64,000 bases of DNA from Mesopusillimonas faecipullorum (GTDB lineage Bacteria; Pseudomonadota; Gammaproteobacteria; Burkholderiales; Burkholderiaceae_B): assembly GCF_020539505.1 (NCBI RefSeq), contig NZ_JACDXW010000007.1, positions 1-64,000 on the forward strand, given 5' to 3'. The notes beneath the pieces were generated by a model. That model was not told the DNA's origin. It searched no databases and saw only the letters and a list, made by a program, of their open reading frames with translations. This document shows, piece by piece, positions 42,811-53,394 of the stretch. The stretch's first letter is position 1; every line of letters starts with the position of its first letter. The position numbers were made by a program, and so were the translations under genes.

Positions 42811-44733
42811 GTGACGGCTTCTTTCAGTATTCGTTTCTCCCCCTTGCTTCGCGTGTTTGCCAAAGCGCTATGGTGGCGTGGCCTGACAGCCTTGCTGATG
42901 ATAGTGATGGCCTTGGGTCAAGCGAATGCCGAAGAGGACTTCCTGGCTCCCGAGCAAGCTTTCAAGTTGTCGGCTGCCATGGCCAGCCCAGCCGAGCTTG
43001 ACGTGCATTTTGCCATTGCTCCGGGCTACTACATGTACCGCAAGCGGTTTGCTTTTCAGGCAGACGAAGACGGCTTGCTGGGAGACCCGCAGTATCCCGA
43101 AGGTGTGATGGTGGATGACCCCACCTTTGGCGAGGTCATGGAGATCTACCGCCAGGCGGTGACGGTGCGCATCCCCTTGCAAGCCAGCTTGCCTGCGGGC
43201 GAACGCATCACGGTTCAGATGACCAGCCAAGGTTGTGCCGAAGCCGGTTTGTGCTACCCACCCGCTAACCAGCCCATCGTGCTGGAATCTACAGGGCAGG
43301 GGTATGCGGTGCGCGGCGAATATGCACGCGAGCAAGTGCCTGGGCCTGTTTCCCAAGCGTCCTTAACCGCAGAAAGCCCTGCACAACCACAAAGTGCCGC
43401 AGGTGGTTTGAGCCAGGTGAGCCGCTTGAACGATGAAGGGCTGGCTACTTATCTCGCGCAATCCAGCTGGTGGAAAATCGTCGGGCTCAGCTTTGTGTTG
43501 GGCGTGCTGCTGTCTTTTACGCCTTGCGTGCTACCCATGGTGCCTATTCTGTTGGCTGCCATAGCAGGACAGGCGGGCGCTAGGGTAAGCCGGTGGCGCG
43601 GGCTGGGCTTGGCCTTCGTCTACGTCCTGGGAGTCTCTATCGTTTACACCTTGCTGGGTGTGGCAGCGGGGCTGTTGGGTGCAGGTTTGGCCGCTTGGTT
43701 ACAGAATCCTTGGGTATTAGGCGTATTTGCCATCTTGCTGGCTTTGTTGGGCCTGGCCATGTTGGGCGTCTTTACGGTGCAAGCCCCCGGCGGCGTGCAA
43801 AGCTATTTAACAGAGCGGATGAACCGCTTGCCCGGTGGCCGTCATAGCGCGGTTTTTGTCATGGGTATGCTGTCCGCACTGATTGTGGGTCCTTGTGTGG
43901 CGGCGCCATTGGCGGGCGTATTGCTTTTCCTCTCACAAACGGGCGATGTCGTGCTGGGCGGCTCCGCTTTGTTTGCATTGGCTTGGGGTTCGGGCGTGCT
44001 GCTTTTAGTGGTGGGTGCGGGCTCCGCTGCGGTATTGCCGCGTGCGGGGGCCTGGATGAACCAGGTGAAGTCCTTGTTTGGCGTGCTGCTGTTTGCCACG
44101 GCTTGGTGGATGATCTCCCCCTTTGTTGCGGCGGTATGGGTGGTTCTGGGCTGGGCTTTGCTGGCATGCTGGGCAGCCGTGCTGTTAGGCGCCTTTGCCA
44201 GTTTGCAAGCCGAGGCAGGGCCTATGGCGGCGCTGGGCAAGGCTTTGGGCCTGTTGATCGCCTTATGGGCAGCGCTGATGCTGGTTAGCGTGGCCCTGGG
44301 TAAGCCCAGCACTTTGCGCCCGCTGCACGCCTTGTCGTCCGGTCTAGCGGGGGGCAGCACCGCCGTATCGGCGCCGGTGTTCGAGCGTATAAAGTCAGTC
44401 GAAGAACTGGAGCAACGTCTGGCGCAGGCCACCCGACCGGTCATGCTGGATTTTTACGCGGACTGGTGCGTCTCTTGTATAGAGATGGAGCAATTTACCT
44501 TTGTTGACGCCGGTGTCGCGCAGCGCATGGCGCAGTTTGAGTTGCTGCAGGCCGACGTGACTGCCAATAATGAACAAGATCGGGCGCTGCTCCAGCGGTT
44601 CAAGCTTTTCGGCCCGCCCGGTATTATGTTTTTTGATGCCCAGGGTCAGTACCTGCCCTCATATCGCGTCATCGGTTTCCAGAATGCCGAGCGCTTCCAG
44701 GGCGTGTTGGATGCCGTTCTGGCGGCGCGCTGA
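42811..44733 (+). CDS. dsbD: Thiol:disulfide interchange protein DsbD
   Basis: Carries electrons from cytosolic thioredoxin to periplasmic isomerases and to apocytochrome maturation. GTG start, signal peptide (ending GQANA-EE), N-terminal domain with the Cys pair in QGCAEAGLCYPP, an eight-segment membrane domain with FTPCVLPMVPI and VGPCVAAPL Cys, and a C-terminal thioredoxin domain with DWCVSC. All three redox pairs are present; 640 aa is slightly longer than E. coli. It probably supplies reductant for the ResB-CcsB system encoded 7 kb downstream. Confidence 0.93.
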   Translation: MTASFSIRFSPLLRVFAKALWWRGLTALLMIVMALGQANAEEDFLAPEQAFKLSAAMASPAELDVHFAIAPGYYMYRKRFAFQADEDGLLGDPQYPEGVMVDDPTFGEVMEIYRQAVTVRIPLQASLPAGERITVQMTSQGCAEAGLCYPPANQPIVLESTGQGYAVRGEYAREQVPGPVSQASLTAESPAQPQSAAGGLSQVSRLNDEGLATYLAQSSWWKIVGLSFVLGVLLSFTPCVLPMVPILLAAIAGQAGARVSRWRGLGLAFVYVLGVSIVYTLLGVAAGLLGAGLAAWLQNPWVLGVFAILLALLGLAMLGVFTVQAPGGVQSYLTERMNRLPGGRHSAVFVMGMLSALIVGPCVAAPLAGVLLFLSQTGDVVLGGSALFALAWGSGVLLLVVGAGSAAVLPRAGAWMNQVKSLFGVLLFATAWWMISPFVAAVWVVLGWALLACWAAVLLGAFASLQAEAGPMAALGKALGLLIALWAALMLVSVALGKPSTLRPLHALSSGLAGGSTAVSAPVFERIKSVEELEQRLAQATRPVMLDFYADWCVSCIEMEQFTFVDAGVAQRMAQFELLQADVTANNEQDRALLQRFKLFGPPGIMFFDAQGQYLPSYRVIGFQNAERFQGVLDAVLAAR

Positions 44734-44824
44734 AGCGTTGGCCCGAATGGGCAGGCAAGCCGTCGGTCTGAGCCCGCAGAGGCAGTTTGCTTGCTAGGGG
44801 ATTTCCCTGGTCTGCGGGGTTCTT

Positions 44825-44859
44825 TGCGCTGTGGTGATATTCCCTGCGCGGTGGTGATA
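44825..44859 (+). promoter_or_regulatory. 20-bp-period direct repeat, candidate AraC-type operator
   Basis: TGCGCTGTGGTGATA (44825-44839) is repeated as TGCGCGGTGGTGATA (44845-44859), 14 of 15 identical and exactly 20 bp apart. AraC/XylS activators bind such same-face direct repeats. An AraC-type gene ends this same cluster. The downstream half-site touches the -35 position of the predicted promoter, the class II activator layout. Confidence 0.6.
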
Positions 44860-44886
44860 GTGAGAAGTGCTGCGCGTTCTTAGAAT
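44858..44886 (+). promoter_or_regulatory. Predicted activator-dependent promoter of the monooxygenase genes
   Basis: The -10 TAGAAT (44881-44886) is good, while the -35 at 17-bp spacing is poor (TAGTGA, 44858-44863), as expected for an activator-dependent promoter. The start would be near 44893, with a GGAGAG ribosome site at 44921. Upstream, an imperfect inverted repeat (44773-44780 with 44811-44818) may end the dsbD transcript. Confidence 0.5.
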
Positions 44887-44932
44887 TTGTCGCATCAGGC
44901 AGCACTATCCCAAACCACCTGGAGAGATCACC

Positions 44933-46018
44933 ATGGCATTGCACTCGATGTTGTCGCACGACCGTTTTCTGCTGGGCACGTTTGCCAGCAACTGTGGTGG
45001 CGGCATGACGGTTTCCACCCTGCCGGAACGTTGGCAGGCCACCTGGGAAAACAACCTTAAGCTGGGCCGTTTGCTGGATGATGCCGGCATAGACTTCATG
45101 CTGCCCATTGCGCGCTGGATAGGTTACGGCGGCGAAACCGATTTTCATGGCTACGTGCTCGAAACCGTCACATGGGCCACTGCGCTGCTGGCCAACACCA
45201 AGCATATCAACGTCTTTGCCACTGTACACACTGTGGCCAACCACCCGGTGGTCATCGCCAAGCAAATTGCCACCATGGCGCAGATTAGCGGCAACCGTGT
45301 GGGTTTGAACATCGTGGCGGGCTGGAACAAGCCTGAATACGACGCACTGGGGCTGACATTGCCTGAAGACCATGAAACGCGCTATGGCTATGCGCAGGAG
45401 TGGTTCGATGTCGTGCGCAAGCTGTGGCAAACGCAGGGTCGCTTCGACTGGGATGGCACTTACTTCAAGCTTAAGGGGGTGCATGCGGACCCGCGTCCCG
45501 ACATCCTGCCGCCTATTTTCAATGCAGCCGGTTCGGGTCAGGGGCGCGCCTTTGCCAGCCGCAATGCCAACTTCCTGTTTACCCCGGCTATCGACCTCGA
45601 GCGTTCACGCACAGAAGTGGCTGAACTCAAGGCTCTGGGCCAGGCCGAGGGGCGTAAAGTCGATGTGATGACGTTCTCACACGTGGTGTGCCGTCCTACC
45701 GAAGCCGAGGCCAAAGCCGAGTGGGAGCGAGTCCTGCAAAATGCCGACACCGGCGCCGTGGATAATCTGGTGAATCTGCAGTTTGCCCACGCACATTCCT
45801 TCCCGCACGACCTTTTGGCTTTGATCAAAGAGCGCATGACGGCGGGGCACGGCGGCTTTCCGCTGGTGGGAACCCCGGAGCAGGTGGCCGACGGTATTTG
45901 TGCTTTGCACGAAACGGGTTTCCGCGGCACCACGCTTTCTTTCCTGGATTACGCGAAAGAGTTTCCCTACTTCCGTGACACGGTGCTGCCTTTGCTGAGC
46001 GCACGGGGCATACGCTGA
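44933..46018 (+). CDS. LLM-class flavin-dependent monooxygenase (RutA/SsuD-like)
   Basis: A 361-aa bacterial-luciferase-like TIM-barrel oxygenase that would use FMNH2 supplied by a partner. GYGGETDFHGYVLE, the run from FATVHTVANHPVVIAKQIA, and ISGNRVGLNIVAGWNKPEY resemble RutA and related two-component monooxygenases. RutB-E are absent and the N-terminus differs, so pyrimidine ring opening is not assured; an N-, S- or aromatic heterocycle oxygenase is possible. Start at MALHSM with GGAGAG. Its stop overlaps the flavin reductase start (TGATG). Confidence 0.82.
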   Translation: MALHSMLSHDRFLLGTFASNCGGGMTVSTLPERWQATWENNLKLGRLLDDAGIDFMLPIARWIGYGGETDFHGYVLETVTWATALLANTKHINVFATVHTVANHPVVIAKQIATMAQISGNRVGLNIVAGWNKPEYDALGLTLPEDHETRYGYAQEWFDVVRKLWQTQGRFDWDGTYFKLKGVHADPRPDILPPIFNAAGSGQGRAFASRNANFLFTPAIDLERSRTEVAELKALGQAEGRKVDVMTFSHVVCRPTEAEAKAEWERVLQNADTGAVDNLVNLQFAHAHSFPHDLLALIKERMTAGHGGFPLVGTPEQVADGICALHETGFRGTTLSFLDYAKEFPYFRDTVLPLLSARGIR

Positions 46019-46575
46019 TGAGTATCCAGGCAGAGGCAGAGTGTGGTGTGAGCGAGTCGGGGGACGAGGCTCAGCGCAGCGTGTCGCCGGCCTGTTTCAA
46101 GCAAGCCATGCGTCATCTGGCGGGTACCGTGTGTGTCATTACGGTGGCTGACGGCGACGAACGGGGCGGCTTGGCCGCCACGTCCGTGGTGTCAGTGGCT
46201 GCCGAGCCTGCTGAGATTCTGGTGGCGGTCAATCAGGCGTCTTCCAGTTGGCCCTTGCTGGCCCGCAGCCAACGTTTCGGCGTCAATTTGTTGTCTACGC
46301 AGCAGCAGGGTTTGGCCCATCAGTTCGCCGGCGTGGATGGCCGAAAGGGCGCAGAGCGTTATGCGGGCCACGATTGGGTGCAAAGTGCGGGTGGCGTTTG
46401 GCTGCTGCGGCAAGCGCCTGCTGCGCTGGCCTGCGAAGTGGCCGGCATCTGGGAACGGCATAGCCACGCTTTGCTCATTGGACGGGTTGTAGACGTGCAC
46501 TTTGGTGAAGCGACTGGCGCTTCGCCCCTGCTTTACTGGCAAGCACACTACGGCAGCTTCAAGGCGGCGGGGTAA
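46018..46575 (+). CDS. Flavin reductase of a two-component monooxygenase
   Basis: A 185-aa flavin_reduct-domain protein (HpaC/RutF type) making reduced FMN or FAD from NAD(P)H for the oxygenase it is translationally coupled to. CFKQAMRHLAGTVCVITVADG, GLAATSVVSVAAEPAEILVAVNQASSSW and FGVNLLSTQQQGLAHQFAG are family features. C-terminal LLYWQAHYGSF is typical. An AraC-type regulator follows 53 bp later. Confidence 0.85.
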   Translation: MSIQAEAECGVSESGDEAQRSVSPACFKQAMRHLAGTVCVITVADGDERGGLAATSVVSVAAEPAEILVAVNQASSSWPLLARSQRFGVNLLSTQQQGLAHQFAGVDGRKGAERYAGHDWVQSAGGVWLLRQAPAALACEVAGIWERHSHALLIGRVVDVHFGEATGASPLLYWQAHYGSFKAAG

Positions 46576-46628
46576 ACCTAGGGATTATCTGAATTAATCG
46601 GATAGCCTTGGCATGTCATCATCAAGCA

Positions 46629-47627
46629 ATGTCCACCCTACTTCAACACTACGCGCAACTGCAGTCGCAAGACCTGCGGTATGTTCGCGAGCATGTGTCC
46701 GAGGTACTGTGCCCTCATCGCCTCAGTCTTGCCGGTGGCGGCCAAAGCCTGGAAACCGCGCTGTTTTATCGGCAGGGCGATAGTCTGGGGTTTGGCCGGC
46801 TCAGCTACGGTGCTCAAGTCACCATAGAGCCCGAACCGTTCCAGAACTTCTATCTTTTGCAAGTGCCCATACGTGGCAAAGAAGAAATCCACTTGCATCA
46901 GGGCATGTATGCGTCGAATGCCCAGGCGGCTTCGCTGCTCAGCCCCAATCAAGTCTTCAGCATGAGCCATAGCGAAGAGGCCGATAAGCTTTTCGTGCGT
47001 ATTGCCAGGCAAGGCTTGGAAGCCCACTATCGGCAGTATTTCGGCCAGACCCATCGGGGTGTGTTGGAGTTCTTCCCCATCATCCGTTTCGACGAACCCA
47101 AAGGCCAAACCTTGTGGCGCTTGTTGTGCTGGCAGTTCAACGAGGCATCCGAAGGCTTGATGCTGGATTCGCCCTCCATGCGTGCTTGCGTGGAAGAAAC
47201 CTTGATGACCGCGCTTCTCGAGCTTTTAGCGCATAACCAACCGCTACGTGATGAACGTCGGCAAGCAGCGCCGGCAGCGATTCGGCGGGCCATTGAATAC
47301 ATGGAGGCCCACGTGACAGAGCCTCTTGTTGCCAGTGACATCGCCAAATATGCAGGGCTGAGTACGCGCAGTTTGTATGCGGGTTTTCGTGCGGGCCTTG
47401 GGCAAACGCCTATGGTTTATTTGAAGTCCCTGCGACTCAAGGGTGTCAGGCAGGCCTTGCTGGAAGCAGCGGGCGGCAGCGCCTCGGTTACCGACCTGGC
47501 CATGGCTTGGGGATTTGGTCACTTGGGCCAGTTCGCCGCCGACTATCGCGCTCAATTTGGCGAACTGCCCTCGCAAACCTTGCAGGGTGGCGCCAGGCGT
47601 TTACGTTCGGGCGCTACCCATAATTGA
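46629..47627 (+). CDS. AraC/XylS-family transcriptional regulator
   Basis: A 332-aa activator with an N-terminal AraC_binding_2-like sensing domain (about 20-200) and a C-terminal double helix-turn-helix (about 225-320: VASDIAKYAGLSTRSLYAGFRAGLGQTPMVYLKSLRL; ASVTDLAMAWGFGHLGQFAADYRAQFG). This architecture resembles regulators of aromatic-compound oxygenases. Likely activates the two upstream genes from the direct repeat at 44825-44859. Start at ATG 46629; another at 46608 is in frame. Convergent with hemB. Confidence 0.82.
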   Translation: MSTLLQHYAQLQSQDLRYVREHVSEVLCPHRLSLAGGGQSLETALFYRQGDSLGFGRLSYGAQVTIEPEPFQNFYLLQVPIRGKEEIHLHQGMYASNAQAASLLSPNQVFSMSHSEEADKLFVRIARQGLEAHYRQYFGQTHRGVLEFFPIIRFDEPKGQTLWRLLCWQFNEASEGLMLDSPSMRACVEETLMTALLELLAHNQPLRDERRQAAPAAIRRAIEYMEAHVTEPLVASDIAKYAGLSTRSLYAGFRAGLGQTPMVYLKSLRLKGVRQALLEAAGGSASVTDLAMAWGFGHLGQFAADYRAQFGELPSQTLQGGARRLRSGATHN

Positions 47628-47628
47628 C

Positions 47629-49265
<1,637 letters not shown>

Positions 49266-49520
49266 GATGGTTCCACGGGAAAGAGGGCGACCCAGGCCAT
49301 GCGCGGCTTTGGGTACAAAGATAGCCTCTATTGTAGGAGGAATGGCCCGATCCAGCCCGCAGTCTACCCAGACCGGCTTGTCCCAGGGTGGCTAAAGAAA
49401 AATATGCGGGACCTTATGTTGTGCTCTAGGCCCCCGCAGTATGATGTTCAAACGCCAAAGGCGCACACTACGCTGCAAGCGCCGTGCAAAGATTTCCGCT
49501 GTTCTTTCAGGGGGTGCATG

Positions 49521-50276
49521 ATGTGTACAGAGCTAAATTGTCTCCACGAAGGGCGATTGGGCAGTGTTTCCCGACGTGATTGGTTGCGCCGTACCTTGGC
49601 TCTGGGGGCCAGTGCCGCAGCCGTCGGCCTGTTGGGGGCGGGTCGCAGCGCAGGGGCCGTGTCATTTTCGCGCGAGCAGCGCGATGCCATGACGCCGGAC
49701 GACGTTATCACCATGCTGCGCGAGGGCAATCAGCGCTTTCGCAGCGGGGCCATACGCACGCAAGATTTTCTCGAGCAGAAACGCGCGTCGGCGTCGGGGC
49801 AATATCCGGCGGCGATGGTGCTAAGTTGCATCGATTCGCGTGCGCCGGCTGAAATCATCATGGACACCGGCATCGGCGATATATTCAATGCGCGTATTGC
49901 CGGTAACGTGGCGACGCCCGGTTTGCTGGGCAGCATGGAATTTGGCTGCGCGGTGGCAGGCGCCAAATTGTTGATGGTAATGGGCCACACGGCGTGCGGG
50001 GCCATCGCCGGATCCATCCAGGGCGTAGAGCTGGGGAACCTGACAGGCGTGCTGGAACGCATCCGACCTGCGGTTGAAGCGACACCTTTCCAGGGTGAAC
50101 GCATCAGCACCGATCGAGCCTTCGTTAACGCCGTCGCTCATACCAATGTCTTGAACACCATAGAAGTCATACGACAGCAAAGCCCTATCTTGGCCGGTTT
50201 GGCTGATCAAGGCAAAATCAAGATTGTGGGTGCCATGTACAACCTGGAAGACGGGCAAGTGAATTTTTTGACTTAA
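49521..50276 (+). CDS. Tat-exported beta-carbonic anhydrase
   Basis: A 251-aa beta-class carbonic anhydrase predicted to act in the periplasm. The N-terminus carries a twin-arginine signal (SRRDWLRRTLALGASAAAVGLLGAG). Zinc site: Cys-Asp-Arg in LSCIDSRAP, His and Cys in GHTACGA. The catalytic Asp-Arg dyad is present. AGGGGG lies 6 bp before the chosen ATG (49521); the tandem ATG at 49518 is also possible. Sits between engB and the cytochrome c cluster. Confidence 0.88.
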   Translation: MCTELNCLHEGRLGSVSRRDWLRRTLALGASAAAVGLLGAGRSAGAVSFSREQRDAMTPDDVITMLREGNQRFRSGAIRTQDFLEQKRASASGQYPAAMVLSCIDSRAPAEIIMDTGIGDIFNARIAGNVATPGLLGSMEFGCAVAGAKLLMVMGHTACGAIAGSIQGVELGNLTGVLERIRPAVEATPFQGERISTDRAFVNAVAHTNVLNTIEVIRQQSPILAGLADQGKIKIVGAMYNLEDGQVNFLT

Positions 50277-50529
50277 GTGCGGCGTTAATACCCGGCGCGT
50301 ACAGGTTTAGCTAGCGGTTAACCCTTAAACATGGGCTTAAGAGTTTGCAAGCCTTGCTCCATAGGTAGGTGCTACGGTAACCCTATTGTATAATTTGGGG
50401 TTTGAATCCGTGGCCTATGCTGCCACGCTGGCGCGCTTGCGGTATTCAGCATGCCGGCCTGGAGCAAGTTGCGGCTTTGCGCCGACGCCCAGTGCGTCCA
50501 AGATCGAACTGCGATCCATCGAGGTCTTC

Positions 50530-51225
50530 ATGAAGCGTACGCTGTCAAGAATTCTAGTAACAAGCGGCATGCTGCTTGGCTGTTCCCTGTCATCGGCGGC
50601 CTTCGCGCAGCAAGTGGGCAAGCCTGACGCAGCCAAGGGAGAAGCGCTGTACAACAATGGCGATATGAACCGTGGGCTGGCTTCCTGTTCAAGCTGTCAC
50701 GGCGTCGGCGGCAACAGTACCTTGCCGATTAACCCTAATCTGGCCGGCCAACCTTACGAATATCTCATAAAGCAGTTGCTCAGCTTTCGCCCCATCAATG
50801 CCGAGACGCCTGCCACGCGACGCGGCCCTGATGGCGCTGACACCGTGATGTCGCCTTTTGCCAAGATGCTCAGCGAAGAAGAGATCCACAACGTTGCTTA
50901 TTATCTGTCGCTGCAGAAACTCGATTACGAAGTTGCAGCCACGGCTACCAACGAAGACACCATGGAACGCGGCCAGCAAATCTGGCGTGGTGGTTTGCCC
51001 GACCGTCATGTCCCTGCCTGTGCAGGTTGCCACGGCCCCAATGGCGTGGGTATTCCTGGTCAATTTCCGCGTATCTCCGGCCAATATCCCTCGTACATCG
51101 CCGATCAGCTTAAGTTGTTCCGCAGCGGCGACCGGGCAAACAGCCCTATGATGCATGACATCGGTGATCGGATGTCCGATTCCGACATTGCAGCCGTGGC
51201 CGATTACGCTGCAGGGTTGCGATAA
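50530..51225 (+). CDS. Diheme cytochrome c (c4-like)
   Basis: A periplasmic c-type cytochrome (231 aa) with a cleavable signal (SSAAFAQQ) and two class I haem domains: CSSCH near residue 55 and CAGCH near residue 160, with Met ligands likely in DTVMSPFAKML and NSPMMHDIGD. Carries electrons to terminal oxidases. A perfect TATAAT (50389-50394) lies 136 bp upstream of the ATG but without a good -35. The assembly genes resB-ccsB follow the terminator. Confidence 0.88.
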   Translation: MKRTLSRILVTSGMLLGCSLSSAAFAQQVGKPDAAKGEALYNNGDMNRGLASCSSCHGVGGNSTLPINPNLAGQPYEYLIKQLLSFRPINAETPATRRGPDGADTVMSPFAKMLSEEEIHNVAYYLSLQKLDYEVAATATNEDTMERGQQIWRGGLPDRHVPACAGCHGPNGVGIPGQFPRISGQYPSYIADQLKLFRSGDRANSPMMHDIGDRMSDSDIAAVADYAAGLR

Positions 51226-51281
51226 TCATTTGTACCCAGCCGTTCAACGCCCGATAAGTGGCGTGCGGCAGTTCGCTATCC

Positions 51282-51316
51282 GGGGGAGGCCACAAAGGTG
51301 GCATCCCCCTTTTTTT
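51282..51316 (+). terminator. Intrinsic terminator after the cytochrome c gene
   Basis: Stem GGGGGA plus GCCAC (51282-51293) pairs with GTGGC plus TCCCCC (51298-51309) around an AAAG loop with one mismatch, then seven T. It ends 17 bp before the resB start, so resB translation signals lie just past it and some read-through is expected. Confidence 0.85.
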
Positions 51317-51333
51317 ATGGCTTTAGAGTCCTG

Positions 51334-53370
51334 ATGCAAACCCACTCCTCGCGTCTTCGTGCCGACTTCTTCGAGCTGCTGGGTTCGATGCGCTTTGCGA
51401 TCAGCCTGCTGTTGTTCATTTGCGTGGCAAGCATAATCGGTACCGTGCTTGCGCAAAACCAGCTGGCCAGTACTTATGTGGATCAGTTCGGGCCCTTCTG
51501 GTTCGAGGTTTTCGACAAATTCAGCATCTGGCAGATCTATAACAGTTGGTGGTTTTTACTCATCATGGGTTTTCTCGTGGTGTCTACCAGCCTGTGCTTG
51601 CTGCGTAATGCCCCTCGCATGATTCGAGACATGGGCTCGTTTCGCGAAACGGTGCGCGAAGGCAGTCTTAAAGTGTTTCCGAATCGGGTCGAAGTCGTCT
51701 CGGCGCTCTCCGTGCCGGAGGTGTTGGCTCAGGCCAGGGGTTGGCTTGATGCGCACGGCTACCGCGCCAAGTTGCGCGAGGATGCCGACGGCGTCATGGT
51801 GGCGGCCAAAAAGGGCAGCGCTAACCGTCTAGGCTATATTTTTGCCCACGTTTCCATTGTGGTGATTTGCATAGGGGGCTTGCTGGACAGCGAGCTTCCG
51901 GTCAGGCTACAGGTGTGGCTGGGGGGCAAGCAGCCTGTTACCGAGAACATGCTGATTGCCGATGTGCCCGAATCCGGGCGCCTGCCGGCTGGTAATATCA
52001 GCTTTCGTGGCAACGTGTTCTTGCCCGATGGCAGCCAGACTCGCCACGGCGTGGTCTCGGTGGGTGAGGGCGTGCTGGTACAGCCTTTGCCGTTTTCCAT
52101 CAAGCTAGAACGTTTCTATATCGATTACTACAGCACTGGCATGCCCAGCAGCTTCAAGAGCGATGTAGAGGTCACCGATCTACAAACCGGTGACACTTTC
52201 AAGCAAACCATAGAAGTGAATGAACCGTTGCGACATCGCGGCGTGACGGTGTATCAATCCAGTTTTGACGACGGGGGTAGCCGCCTGTGGCTTCAGGCGT
52301 GGCCGCTTACCGGGGATAGCGCCGTGCCACAGTCTCTGGAAGGGACAGTGGGACAAACCAGCGACTTGGTATTGAGCACAGACGGTCAGCCGCGCAAGAT
52401 GGCGGTTGATCTGACGGGTCTGCGTGTCATCAACGTAGAGAATCTGGTGCCGGGTGCGGAACCGCAACCCCGTGCTGCTTGGGAACACGTGGCTGCCGTT
52501 ACCGGCAGTGCTGCCGGGGCCAACAACGAATATCTGCGTAATGTGGGCCCCAGCGTTGAATACCGCATTCTTGACGAGGATGGCCAGGCTTATCAGTACC
52601 ACCATTACATGTTGCCCATGGAACTCGATGGTCAAGACGTCTTTTTGGCGGGCGTGCGTACCTCGCCCGCGGAAAGCTATCGCTATGTACGCATTCCCGC
52701 CGATGCCAATCATTCTTTGACAGAGTTCATGCACTTGCGTGCGGCGCTGAATAACGAGGCCAAGCGCCAGGCTGCTGCCGAAGCCTTTGCACGGTATAAC
52801 GCTACGCCGGCGCAGCGCGAGTCGCTGACCTTGGCCGCACGGGGCGCGCTAGAGTCCTTTGCTCGTGCGGGTTTCAATGAAATGCTTGAGCGCATCCCCG
52901 AGCAAGAGCGCGAGCGCGTATTGGGTCTTGCGGTGCCCATGGTGCAGATGTCTCTGTTCGAGTTGTACGATTTAGACAGACAGTCGCGCGGTCTGCCGGC
53001 GTTGGCACGAGAAGGCCAAGCCGGGGAGCAGGCAAATGATTGGGCACGCACGGCCTTGTTGGCGTTGACCAACCTGCCCGATTACCCCGCGCCGGTGTTT
53101 CTGCAGTTGCAAACGTTCGAGCAGGTGCAGGCCAGTGTGTTTCAGGTAACACGCACGCCCGGCAAGTTCGTGGTGTACTTGGGTTGCTTGTTTCTTATCA
53201 TAGGCGTGTTTGCCATGTTCTATATTCGCGATCGCCGGGTATGGATATGGGTGCGGGCCGATGCTCAGGGCAGCCGTGTGTTGGCCGCCATGGCGACCCA
53301 GAAGCCCACACTGGATTTCACGCGCGAGTTTGAGCGGTTCCGCGAGGCGGTGACCCGCCTGTCGGCATAA
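51334..53370 (+). CDS. resB: Cytochrome c biogenesis protein ResB (Ccs1)
   Basis: Half of the System II cytochrome c synthetase, holding apocytochrome at the periplasmic side. 678 aa with the ResB signature FFELLGSMRFAISLLLFICVASIIGTVLAQNQ in the first 60 residues, further membrane spans near 70-95 and 160-180 and near the C-terminus, and a large periplasmic domain between. ATG at 51334 chosen; an upstream GTG lies in the terminator. Operon with ccsB, 24 bp apart. Confidence 0.9.
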   Translation: MQTHSSRLRADFFELLGSMRFAISLLLFICVASIIGTVLAQNQLASTYVDQFGPFWFEVFDKFSIWQIYNSWWFLLIMGFLVVSTSLCLLRNAPRMIRDMGSFRETVREGSLKVFPNRVEVVSALSVPEVLAQARGWLDAHGYRAKLREDADGVMVAAKKGSANRLGYIFAHVSIVVICIGGLLDSELPVRLQVWLGGKQPVTENMLIADVPESGRLPAGNISFRGNVFLPDGSQTRHGVVSVGEGVLVQPLPFSIKLERFYIDYYSTGMPSSFKSDVEVTDLQTGDTFKQTIEVNEPLRHRGVTVYQSSFDDGGSRLWLQAWPLTGDSAVPQSLEGTVGQTSDLVLSTDGQPRKMAVDLTGLRVINVENLVPGAEPQPRAAWEHVAAVTGSAAGANNEYLRNVGPSVEYRILDEDGQAYQYHHYMLPMELDGQDVFLAGVRTSPAESYRYVRIPADANHSLTEFMHLRAALNNEAKRQAAAEAFARYNATPAQRESLTLAARGALESFARAGFNEMLERIPEQERERVLGLAVPMVQMSLFELYDLDRQSRGLPALAREGQAGEQANDWARTALLALTNLPDYPAPVFLQLQTFEQVQASVFQVTRTPGKFVVYLGCLFLIIGVFAMFYIRDRRVWIWVRADAQGSRVLAAMATQKPTLDFTREFERFREAVTRLSA

Positions 53371-53394
53371 CGAGGGCCTAATAGGCAGGATGAA

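Noticed and set aside
50389-50394. Perfect TATAAT upstream of the cytochrome c gene considered as a full promoter
   Set aside because: The sequence 16-18 bp upstream gives no acceptable -35 and there is no proper extended -10, so it is mentioned in the gene entry but not listed as a promoter.
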